From Bifiguratus adelaidae (taxonomy: Eukaryota > Mucoromycota > Endogonomycetes > Endogonales): a stretch of DNA of 64,000 bases. The position numbers and the translations under genes are program-made. The notes under the pieces are model-generated. The model saw only the letters and a program-made list of their open reading frames with translations. It was not told the origin of the DNA and ran no database searches. The stretch is taken from assembly GCA_002261195.1 (NCBI GenBank), contig MVBO01000010.1:1-64000 (forward strand). The letters are read 5' to 3'. Positions 13,131 to 23,592 of the stretch are shown in pieces; the stretch's first letter is position 1, and the number at the start of each line of letters is the position of its first letter.

Positions 13131-16018
13131 TCATTCACAGTCCATGACGGAATCGTCCAGTTGCAAGACATCCATGTCTTGAATGGCTTCATCGTAGAGG
13201 TGCTCTGGTTCTAGAGACTGCAGTAGGTGTTCCATGTTGATGCTGGACGTAATTGACTGAAGGTTATCTCGCAATGCCTTGATATATGGCGGATCGGATA
13301 TGCCAGAGACCGCAGGGAGGCGTATGTCTTCGATAGCTCTTCTCGGGGGGACGCGACTCTCTTGAATGTCTTGGAACGGATTGCCTTGTGGAATGACCTG
13401 CTGAGAGATAAATCGCAAGGTATGTATTGCTTCGACTCGTATAAGGCGTATAGGATCATATATCTGCGCTAATCATCAGCGATCCATAACAAAGATGGTT
13501 TGACCTACCATGATTGACAGCAACTTGTCACCTTTCATATCGAGGAAAAGATCAGACGCCGAGCCTTCGCCAGCACTGACGCAATCAAAGATCCAAAAAC
13601 CATGCAAACATTGACATGCGCAAACTCTGATTTCCCAATCTTCATCATTGATGGCAAGATGCTCCATGACACTGGGTTTCAGCTTGCCGATCCAATCGGA
13701 CCCGCTATCACTACGACCACTTTGCTTTTGATCGATGTCGAATGTCAGTTGATACAGTACGTACTCTAGTGCTGTCCGTCGTACGCTTGCATCCGAATCT
13801 TCCAAAGCCGGTAGCGCTTGCGACAGTGTGAAGTCTTGAAGGGCATGGTTTATCGTGCAGTGATCGATATGACGCCTGACCGTCTGTATGACTGATGAGC
13901 GCAGGAGAACATCACTTGCGCCCGATTGTATCCTACCTTGAACAAGACCGCCGCCGCGGAGCGGACATCCGAGATCTCATCGTTCAAACCACGCTGGACA
14001 ATGTTCAGGCGCATGTCTGGCATGATCATCGCTTGGCACCTGTTCCCTGGTCCGAGCTGCCATATTGCTTGAATAACCCGAAAGGCCTCCTCCCGAATAT
14101 CCCAATCCTTGTGACGCAGTCCAATGTCCAGTCGTTCCATTAGTCCTTTGCGAATGACTGGCTAATTCGAAAATGGAGCATCAGCTTCCATCAAGTTTAT
14201 ACATGACATTTGCATCAACACTTACATCGCGCGCGATGGAGTCATTCCGTAGACCGTTGATCATTTTGCCAAGTGTCTCGAGGAGTAGAAGGGCAGCGTA
14301 GGTTTGTTCGTTGTACTGATCCAGGAGGTAAAACAGAAGATCGAAGCAGTTCTAGGATTGGAGGTCAACACATGGCACGACGATAAAATTGCTACAATAT
14401 CCACCTTGATTTCCTCAAACACAATGACCTCAATGGTATCATTAGAGCGATTCGAAGCCACAAGGTTTAGCAGGACATTTAGAGCTGCCCTGAGTATCCG
14501 TACGTCAGTTGATGTAGTAGGTCGCCATAGCAACTTTGCCAAACATTGTCGAACCTACAGATGATAGTCAGTGGCACTCTCTGTCAAATTATCCTCGTAT
14601 ACCAATTGCCTTCTTTCCAAAGAAGCATCCTCAAGGAGTACCGGGCAATGTTTGAGCAGTAACAGCAGCGTCATTCGGGACTGTGTCTTGGACTGAGATA
14701 AGCACTCTGGTATCTTGGGACTAGCATCGCGGGATAGATTATCGGATGGCGAAATCAAATTCGCCATGAAGGCAAGGAGCTTCTCGCAAAAATTACGAAA
14801 AATCTCTCTACCTGACGATTTAATCGGTAGGCGAAGAGATAGCTGGTGGAGGCCATTCAACAGTTGAATATAACAGTGCATCTCGGAAACGTTTCGACCG
14901 GTCAGTATCACATTGGCCTCGTCACAAAACACGGACAATGCTATGATACGTAGAAAATCAATATTTTCATCTTTAAACCAACTACGATCCTACCTGCTTC
15001 CAACGGTTTCTGTTTCTCCGCGTCGTTTCCCCAATGGAGCAGTCTTAACGGCTGCTTGCTCACAGTCGTGATCTTCTCAAATATGTCAATCACTTTCTGA
15101 CGTATTATGCGATCATTGTCTTGCATCAAACTTGCCATGCCATCAAGCTTCAACATAGAGGGAACAATTTCAGTGTGTCAGCTTGAGAATATCCATGGTT
15201 GATCGCAATACCAACCACATGGCCAGATGTGAGAAATTGATCAAGTTCCGGTGACGCCTTTTCCACGGCCAGACAGCAGCACTCTAACGCTGCTAGACGC
15301 TTTTCTGCGGCTTTCTTGTCGTAAAGCATGTCACGCAGCGCATGTTGTACCATTTCTTTATCCGGCAAATCATCGTGCAGTTGAATCAATTGAATCAAGA
15401 GTTGAGAAGCGGCTTTTTGAACCTGGACATATGGAATCTCAGCTACACGCCCCAATCAAGAGCATGGTACCTACGTATATGCTATGATCTTGGAACGAGG
15501 AGATGATAAACGGGGACAACGGCAGGGCCCTTTCAATCCTGCGAGCCTGATCAGTACCGGTCTACATTAGGATTGGCTCTCACCTATGCAAGCCGTTCTC
15601 TGCACATATGATGCCTCGTATGGCCTCTATGGAGCTATATCGAACGAGCGCAGCTAGATGGAATCGTCCTTTATCGACAAGATAGCATTCAATGGTTGAA
15701 GAAAACACAGTCGATAGTGCTGACGGAAAGGCCTTGCAAAGGCGCCCATACAATCGCAGCGCTAGTGCAAGCACGCGATAGTCTTGGCCCTCCATGGTGC
15801 ATTTCTATGAACATGTTACTATGGCCCCTTTGGTTTCACTATATGTTAACGCGCACCTCTAGAATCTTAACAACATTCCACTCTTCCAAATGTCGCCCGA
15901 GCAGCGTCATACATTCGTCCGAAGACAAGAAAGAGAGCAGCTTTTCATGTATGGATTCATCATTGATACGCTTGGATAGCTGCGGTAAGCCTTCAAGTAC
16001 CCGTTGACACGTTGTCAT
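13131..16018 (-). CDS. HEAT-repeat protein, BRAT1-like candidate
   Basis: Eleven phase-checked exons (minus): 16018-15857, 15804-15584, 15538-15471, 15442-15216, 15147-14994, 14940-14603, 14554-14405, 14351-14226, 14161-13937, 13883-13509, 13463-13131, giving 792 residues. The sequence is almost entirely helical-repeat in character; clear HEAT units include LRHKDWDIREEAFRVIQAIW, ISDVRSAAAVLFK and INDEDWEIRVCACQCL. The C-terminus is acidic and ends Met-Asp-Cys-Glu. Length, repeat style and a near-terminal Cys resemble BRAT1, a partner of the Integrator endonuclease, but I cannot exclude another HEAT scaffold. No transmembrane or targeting signal seen. Confidence 0.7.
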
Positions 16019-16197
16019 GACATGGCTCTACTGTCCTTAGGTTACGCCTCGTGTCGATATTCCGATTACCCATTTCGGTCAAAGGCTTTTTAAGCATTGT
16101 TCTGCCATTCAGTGACTATACCGGGGGCACAGCTCAAGATACGCAAGCCATCGAGATTCAAACAATAATATACAAGTATAGTGGGGTTGATGTATAT

Positions 16198-16958
16198 TCA
16201 TTCTGCTTTCTGGTCTTCTTCGAGCTCACCCGCTTGATGGGACTTCTTCTCAGCAAGGCGAGCAGCCCTTCTCTCGCGAGCAGCGCGAGCCTTTACTCGA
16301 TGAGCCTCGGCTTGATCAGCAATCGTCTTGGTACGGGCCTTCTCAGCCTTGGCACGGTGAATGTATTCCATCAGAACGCGCTTGTTCTTGAAGACGTTAC
16401 CCTTGGACTTGAGGTAGAGCGAGTGATATCTACAAAACGACATGAGAACAGCCCCGCAGGCAATCGCAGTGTCCTACTTACAGATGCTTATCAATCTTGC
16501 CAGATTCTCTGTACCTCTTCAACAAGCGACGCAGCACGCGCATGCGACGCATCCAAAGGACTTGTTGGGGCATACGAGCATCAGCCGTACCTTTCCGCTT
16601 ACCAAAGCCAGTGTGACGACCCACTCGCTTGGCAGCAGCACGCTCACGTACACGGAAGCGAGATTGTGAAATTTGAGGCTTGCGGATAATCAATCCATCC
16701 TTGATGAGCTTTCTCACATTTTGACCTGCACAGATCCAGTCAAAAGAAGGACTCTGGAACCATAAGGAGCGGACTTACGAGAGTTTGCGTTGGAGATCTC
16801 GCTGGCTTCATTAGGATCCAGCCATACTTTGCGTTGTCCACAACCCAAGACGGAAGCGGCAAGACGTTTTTGAGAACGCAAGTTGACCCTGAAATCTCAG
16901 TCAGTCCACCTGCATCCATGCATCTATCCAAGCATCCATCCATTTCAAAAACTTACAT
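16198..16958 (-). CDS. RPL19: Cytosolic 60S ribosomal protein eL19
   Basis: Structural protein of the large subunit. Four phase-checked coding exons (minus): 16958-16957, 16888-16779, 16725-16482, 16429-16198, 195 residues. The start codon itself is split: AT ends exon 1 before a GTAAGT donor and G begins exon 2, followed by [17 protein letters not shown]. Family landmarks: [61 protein letters not shown] and the long basic helix with KAEKARTK. An intron close to the ATG is common in fungal ribosomal protein genes. Confidence 0.96.
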
Positions 16959-17059
16959 ATTAGGCAAATGTGTTGAGGGGCGGTATCAGGTGGCTTAGCA
17001 AACTGTGCACAAGAGAAGAAGGGATGAAATTGGGTGGCTTGAAGGGTACAGGCATATAT

Positions 17060-19227
17060 TCATCTACAGAGAGCCTGGAGTTGCTTGGTTTCTTTGGGGT
17101 CTAGGTACAATAGTTTACTCAACACAGGGACAAGAGGCTATAAGCAGATATGAGTATGGGTTGCCGGACTTGTCGAATACCCTACCTCTCGATGCTCAGC
17201 ACCAAGAAACTTGAGAATCACATTTTTGAGGTATTCCATGTTGAGGTTTTGTCGCTTGTCAAACGAGTCCATCTTGCGTATTTCCTCCTTGAGAAACTAT
17301 AGCATAGGCTTAGCATATAAAGTAGTAGCCGAACAACTTGCCTTTTCTTGTTCTGAAAGTCTAGCCACGGTACTCTCGCTTTCATCCAACAGTTCGACCA
17401 AATGGTGTAATTTTTGCTCTAGCTCTCGTATTCTGGTATCGTCGGGTTGTGTAGGCTTATGGGTGTGGCCGAGAATGTTGGCTATGCTGCTAAATATATC
17501 ACTATCGGATTCATGCTGGGCTGCTTTTGGTGTAGCTGGCTCATTGTTCGTTAGCAAATCGGACAGTGAGGCTAGATACATTCTGTGAGCGAACAGAAGA
17601 TTGATACGCATCCCGTTAATGCTTACCGTAATTCGGGCCATAACTGAGATATCTGTCCTCTTCAAAAGCATCACTAACGGATTCACCAGCTGTAGGGGTA
17701 TCTTGCGAGCTATTTGCCACGCCAATTGGACTAGCAATCCGTTTGGGTGATGGCTCGCCTTCCGATCCCGATGATTGAACCGACCGACCGTTCGGAACCT
17801 TCATAGCATCCCTTAGCTCGGCATTCCTTTGCTCCAACTGCATAACCTTGTCGTTCAATCGCTCGATCTCTTTCTTCAGTTGAGCCGTGCGCTCACTGTT
17901 TGCTTCCACGCTCTGCTGGAGACGACGCCGAAGATCTTGCAGAGCTGTCTGGAACTCTTCCTCCTTTGCTGCTAGAGCTGGCAGGAGTGAGGTAAAGCGA
18001 GGAGATCGGTTCTCGGCCTACCATTATCAGCCTCTCGCTGGGCTCTCCTTTTGCTGTCCTGTAAATCGTCCCGCTCGTCCTTGATGGTGTGATAGAGTGA
18101 CTCATACTGCTTCAATTTGCGAATCGTTTCTTGCAAGTCTAAACTCTGAATTTTCAAAGAATGCCCCTCTTTTCGAGCACGCTCCAGTGCGACTTCAGCT
18201 GAAGCATGGTTGGTTTTGTGGTTTCTAAACGATGAACAAACAATCAACAACAGATTACGCATGGCGTACACCTTCTTACTTGATCTCTTCCTCCATGCCT
18301 TTGATTCTTGCTTCCAGTTCGGCTGCCTGCGCAAGATCAACCCGCTGCATGCTCTTTTCTTCCAACAGAGCATGTGCACGCTTTCGATACTGATCATACT
18401 CAAGCTTGATCGATTCATGACGCTGATTCGCAGAGGCTAATTGACTCTCGAGATCCTCAATACGCGCGTTCAACGAAGCTTGCTGTGAAGCCACTTCTGT
18501 ACGAAATCGTGCCAAATGCTCTAGAGGGGACAATGTCAGCATCATCATCATGCAGTAGCTTGGGGACCTACTTTGTTGATCCGTATTGCCCTCACCCAAT
18601 TGTTGGAGTTGAGTTTCCAACCTTTCGGCATGTGCCTTGAGATCCGCCATTTCGGTGTCTTTGGAGCTAAGTCGCGCCCGATAGTCATCCAGACTTTTGC
18701 TCGCCTGTGCGAATATCCCTGCAGAAAGCGAATGAGGATGTGCAAGTACGGATGTGGATGCTTACCCTTCATCTTCTTTATCTTCTCCTCATACTCGCTT
18801 TTGATAGCATCCCTTTCCGCTGTAGCAAACCATGAGTAATATTTCGACGTGTCAGCTCACGGTCGCTACACCTACCAGTCCGCTTGTTGAGCAGCTCCTG
18901 CAGTCTAGAGACCTCGCTTTGCTGGTTGGCGTGCTGTAACCGCAAATCCTTCACCTGAGAAACACGTGGTCAGTCCACGCAAAACAAGCTATACCTTGCA
19001 CTTGCTTGTTCCTCCAACTGAAAGACCTTGTCGTCGTCGCCATGCTTGGTGGGTGTAGTTGCGCCGGAACTTGTACCGCCTCGCAACTGGTATGCAATTC
19101 AGTCCGCCTTTCTTAGTGGACCAGCATCACTCGCCTTCAGACGCACTCGTAGTCCTTCTACCTCCCTCTCTAATCGCCGTACTTGCTCTTCAGCGACCTC
19201 AGCCCGTCGCTCACCGTCGGCCGACAT
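17060..19227 (-). CDS. GRIP-domain golgin, coiled-coil Golgi tether
   Basis: Peripheral trans-Golgi tether; the C-terminal GRIP domain binds Arl1-GTP in relatives such as Imh1. Eleven phase-checked exons (minus): 19227-19135, 19086-19006, 18954-18876, 18819-18766, 18718-18572, 18520-18280, 18224-18022, 17977-17627, 17571-17342, 17296-17186, 17137-17060; 555 residues. Nearly all of it is heptad-rich coiled coil (Glu, Lys, Leu, Gln). The GRIP domain is split over the last two exons: NLNMEYLKNVILKFL, then PLVPVLSKLLYLDPKE. The ATG at 19227 is the best in-frame start, though a short upstream exon cannot be excluded. Three of ten introns (17297-17341, 18955-19005, 19087-19134) have GC donors. Divergent from MAF1 over 124 bp. 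Confidence 0.85.
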
Positions 19228-19351
19228 GTCACGAGCACAGACCAGGACGTCCAAAAATGGTAGTCTTGCCTTCTACTCGTCACGTGGGTCATCTCTTGGC
19301 TGATTGGAGCCAACTCAGACGATTGGCGTACCACTTGTTCTCCTTCTCAGC

Positions 19352-20274
19352 ATGAAGTATCTTGAGGTATCAGAGTTCAGTCTTATCAACGACGCGCTCA
19401 TATGGGAGACGCCAGAGTCTAAAATACACGGCAAGTTGGAAGCTTATTCCTGTAAGTGTCGGATATAGCGTTTGACAAGACGGTCGGGCGAACCTCTTCT
19501 ACACTCAGTCTAACGGTCATGCGTTGGTGAAGGTAAATCTGCTGGCTCAGATAAGAAACTACTGAAACAACTTGAAACACGATATGCGCTGGATATGGGA
19601 AACGGTTCAGTATCACCTACAGACGACCAGTTGCGGGACATCATATCACCCTTGGGATCCATGGACCAGTCCTCGTCGCGCAAAATCCTGTTTTATTTGA
19701 TCGGAACGCTCAATTTGGCGTGGCCTGATTACGACTTTAGCGAAGTCAACCCGCATCAATTCGATAAGCAATCGAACGTCTCCATGGTCATCAACTCCAT
19801 CAACACTTCTCTCTACAATATGGGTAATGAGCGGATATACAAGAATCTAGGATTATGGCAAGTCGTCGATTCCATCATCAACTTGGACGATTGCGTCGTG
19901 TACTCGTACAATCCAAACGACGATGACGATCCAGTGGACGAAGAAAGTGAAGAGAATGCCATGTAAGTGCCAAGTCAACCTTTGGATGAATATTGAGGCA
20001 GAGTTCCGGGGCAGGTTCTCCATGAACTACTTCTTCTTTAATCGGAAAATGAAGCGCATGGTCTACTTTACCGTGCGGAGTATAAGGTGAGGTGATGAAG
20101 GGAATATCGCCAAGTCTATCCGCTGACACTCTGTAGTCCAAATGCCGATACAGCAAGCAATGAAGACCTAGAGGGACGAATCGATGCGTAAGTATAGGCC
20201 AGAAGCGTTGATTGAAGCTAACAGCTGTGTCTAGACCCTCGGATGATCTGATTGTGGGTGAATTGGAGCTCTAA
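19352..20274 (+). CDS. MAF1: MAF1, repressor of RNA polymerase III
   Basis: Nuclear-cytoplasmic regulator that binds and represses Pol III under stress. Five phase-checked exons: 19352-19451, 19533-19962, 20015-20086, 20137-20187, 20235-20274, 230 residues. Start MKYLEVSEFSLINDAL matches the MAF1 A box; CKSAGSDKKLLKQLE follows; the conserved core reads RKILFYLIGTLN, PDYDFSEV, VYSYNPNDDDDP and SMNYFFFNRKMKRMVYF. The linker between the A and B/C boxes is short, so the protein is compact compared with yeast Maf1. It converges on the COX14-like gene, 95 bp between stops. Confidence 0.95.
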
Positions 20275-20369
20275 TGGATCCAAGATAGACCGCTCTCTGC
20301 ATATATGTAATCTGCATTTGTAACCTGTGTACATTGGCTTTTCCTCTATATACAACTCGTTGAACCCCT

Positions 20370-20763
20370 TCACTCTGTCATGTCTTGACCTGGGCGGGTT
20401 GCGTCGACAGGTAGTGGTGTCGGTTTGGTGACGGAAGAATGTGCACCCTCATTCTCGGCTCTACCCCAACGTTCCTTGGAAAGTTGATACTTCCAAGCCA
20501 GTAAGCGACAAGAGACAGATCCTCGAGCAAAAACATACCAGCTCTTCTTGCAATCGGCCTTCTCGCCTCAATTCCAAGCGGTGATTGACCATGACACCAA
20601 TGTTGGCGAGATACCAGACTAGACGAGCATTAGTCATGCCGTGTGATTAGCAACAGGATCCGCCGACGCTGTGCGGTATCCTATGTGTAGTACCTGACAC
20701 GCCAGCTAAAGTCAATACAACTCCACGCTGTGCTAGATCGGCGAGTTTAGTTCCAATGCTCAT
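20370..20763 (-). CDS. Small membrane protein, COX14-type cytochrome oxidase assembly factor
   Basis: Three phase-checked exons (minus): 20763-20694, 20618-20539, 20489-20370, 89 residues. The N-terminus MSIGTKLADLAQRGVVLTL resembles the KLAD start of COX14 proteins and leads into one hydrophobic segment (VVLTLAGVSVWYLANIGVMV), followed by a basic/acidic helical stretch and a polar Pro-rich tail. COX14 is an inner-membrane factor coordinating Cox1 synthesis and assembly. The match rests on size, topology and the short N-terminal motif, so it is less certain than its neighbours. Its start codon is only 19 bp past the CUE1-like stop. Confidence 0.6.
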
Positions 20764-20782
20764 AATACAGAAAGATCACAGT

Positions 20783-21705
20783 CTAAATGTCGTTGCCAAT
20801 GTCTTCAAAACTTGACATTGTATCGACGGATGCTGACTTGGTTACTGATACAGGAGTAGAAGAGGATGAGATGGTATTGGCGGCCTTGGCTTGCCTTTCT
20901 AGCAGTTTCCTGTGAAGAATGATGAGGATCGCCTTTGCAAGGCACGGCATGGATCCGGGTGAGATGGTACTTACCTGCGGGCCTGAAGCACCATGTGCTG
21001 CTTCCTTGCTTTAAGGATCTCCTGACGCTTGTCGGCAGTACTTTCCCAGACGCGCTCTGGCTCCTTGTCCAATTGATCGGAAGCCGTTTCCTGGGTGATT
21101 CGGTCTTCTAGCTGGTAGCGCTTGATCAGGTTGTGGTTGATGGGGTTTGCTTGATGAGATGATGAGTATGACGATCCTGATGAAGGTTGCGGGGGTGTTC
21201 TTCGGACTCCAGCCGGCAAAACTGCCGCTGGATTCGGGGGCTAAACGAGATGATATGAGGATGCTACTCTTCCAAAGCGACGTGAACGTTACTTCACTTA
21301 CCATTCTCAAGGTACCATTCCGAAGTATGTTTTCTGTCGTAACTTGTGTTGATCCAGTTCGCAAGAGGTCATAGGCAATAGCTGCCTCGTTAAGATCCGG
21401 AAACATGGCCTTGATGGAGTCAATCTAGAAGTGACCGAGAGGATAAGCACACAAGGACAACAAGAGTAAAGACAAGAAGGCTCACCTGCTCTCGCGTGAC
21501 TCTCGGACTCCCTCGAAGACCTGATGGCCTTTGCGAAGAACGAGCTGCATTCGCTCCATCATTTGGACGACCTGAGGCATCTTTAGTGACCTCGTCTTAT
21601 GATACCCGTAGAGTATAGATTGCATATTCTTGACATACCAAACAACCATCTCAACACCAAAACTATGATAAGTAGAGCCACCAACACTGATATGCCTTCA
21701 TTCAT
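20783..21705 (-). CDS. ER-anchored CUE-domain protein, Cue1-like
   Basis: Predicted adaptor that recruits or activates a ubiquitin-conjugating enzyme at the ER membrane for ERAD. Five phase-checked exons (minus): 21705-21639, 21580-21486, 21424-21302, 21240-20975, 20909-20783, 225 residues. An N-terminal anchor (VLVALLIIVLVLRWLF) is followed by a disordered linker and a CUE domain: REQIDSIKAMFPDLNEAAIA, then YDLLRTGSTQVTTENIL. The Met-Phe-Pro and terminal Leu of the CUE fold are present. The C-terminal third is charged, with KRYQLEDRI, and could hold the E2-binding helix. Only 25 bp separates its ATG from the upstream NOL8 stop. Confidence 0.85.
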
Positions 21706-21730
21706 GGCCAACGTTTTACACAATTTCACT

Positions 21731-23582
21731 TCAAACTCTAAAATGGCCTTTTGGTCTTCGCATCGCAGCCTTGTGCTTCATTTTGTAGTCTTGGGTGAGC
21801 TCATGCCGGGTACGCTCCCAACGACGCTGTAACTCCTCTCTGCAAAAGGTTAACCTTGAGAAGTTTCCGGTTATTTTATCAACTCACATGGATGTCTTTC
21901 GAAGGAATACTCCCTGATCCTTGTACAGCGATTGTTTCAATAGCACTGGATCATCAAAATGGAAAAAGAAGAGCTTTGGTTGGTAGCTGGATAGGCTTGG
22001 ATGATCAATGGTGCTTGTGCTAACAGATGACGGGTGATCGATCTGCCGTTGTTGTAGGAATTGGAATGTGGGCGTTTCATCAACCTGATCCGGGATATCG
22101 TCCGCATCGCCGAACAATTTGAATCCGGAGCCTGTTCAAAACGAATGAGTGCGCTTTCGGCACAATGTGGATTGACTCACCATCCCCTCCAAAACTAAAC
22201 ATGGGCTTCAAGTCCATATTGATGTGTGCCTGGGCTTCATTCAACGGTTTCAGCGATGCTGCAATCCCATCGTTAAGTAAATACTCTTAAGAGCAGAAGC
22301 CACGGGCACTTACCCGGCGATGTATGGTCTTGCTTAGTGCCCTCGTCCGCTCTACTCGGTGAAGATTCGTGTGCAAACATGGCGTTCAGCAAGTCTAAGG
22401 CTGATTTCTTCTCTGCCATGATTTGTTTGGTGATAGCCTCATCGTCCAATTGACCATGATCCACATCCTCCACTTTGCGTGTCGCCTTTTTCGGGACCTC
22501 CTGCATCGTTTCTACTTGAGACAAGCGTGAGAGTTACATTTCGCTAAAACGCACAACCTCTCAACTTACCTTTACCTTCTGTCTTCTCCTTAATTAAGAC
22601 TATCTCGTCCGACTGTGACAGTGGCAAATTCGAGTCTACTGCTTTGGAGGGCGTTGTGCTAGAGAGGATTGGGGAGCGAAGAAGAGCGTCCAAGGAGGTA
22701 GTATGTGATGGAGGATTCGGAGTTGATGTTGACCTGGTCTGTATCGTTTCCGGTGGATCAAAAGGTGAAGCGAGTTCAAGTAATGGTTTCGGACGAGCGG
22801 GTATGTCGTACAATTTCTCAAGATTGTTCTTGTAATGACTCGGATCAAAGACAAGTATCGTTCCGTCAGGTCGTCTAAGGCGCATATAGGCAATTGCTCG
22901 TCCGTATCGACCGCGCTTCCATCCTTTTCCGCGCTGCTCCATGTTCTTGTCGTTGACAAGATCTGTAAACTTGCTCATATAGCCATCTGCAGTTGGATCA
23001 CGTTTCCGCTTCTTGGTCTTTGCTTCCTTGTTTTCCACCATGGCTTGCGCCGATTCGACCTCCGCTTGTAATCTAAAGCCAGATGAATTCCTCTTCGCAC
23101 CAGCATGTGGGCTACTCACCTAGCCGTATAGTCTGTCTTGGCGACCTCAATCTTCATCTTTGATCCTTTCCACTTTGCGCCATTATAAGCGCTGATACCT
23201 ACACAACGTAGCCATCAACGACCGTTTCAGCTTCAGCGATCTACACGTACATCTTTTCCAATCGTTTTCGGTGGTAAGGAGCGTCAGGTGAGCGAATCCA
23301 CGACATCCGCCTGATGAGATAAACGAGTACGAGTAAGCTCAAAGCGCTCCTCGGACGTGCAACGGTCGCTGACTTGCCTGTTATTGCGCTCTTGGCCAGG
23401 TCAACATTCTTGACGACACCAAAAGATCCAAATCGCTGCTCGAGATCCTTTGCCGCAACATCCTGGTTCAGACCACCAATGTAGATACGCTTCTCAAACT
23501 TGTCTAAACAGGCCATAAGAGTCAGTAAGCCTGCTAATGTCACGCTGAAAGCTCTTTTTGTCTCACCTTCCCTCGTCGACAT
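21731..23582 (-). CDS. NOL8/NOP8-type nucleolar RRM protein
   Basis: Nucleolar factor of 60S ribosome assembly. Nine phase-checked exons (minus): 23582-23567 (16 nt), 23503-23378, 23310-23251, 23198-23120, 23072-22570, 22511-22314, 22258-22181, 22131-21888, 21839-21731; 470 residues. One N-terminal RRM: RNP2 RIYIGGLNQDV, RNP1 CRGFAHLTL. A basic NLS-like stretch (KTKKRKRD) follows, then a conserved block GKGWKRGRYGRAIAYMRLRRP, a disordered middle, and the diagnostic C-terminus KLFFFHFDDPVLLKQSL with RRWERTRHELTQDYKMKHK. The intron at 23311-23377 has a GC donor. It diverges from SelD with 10 bp between start codons. Confidence 0.9.
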
Positions 23583-23592
23583 TATTTTTTAC

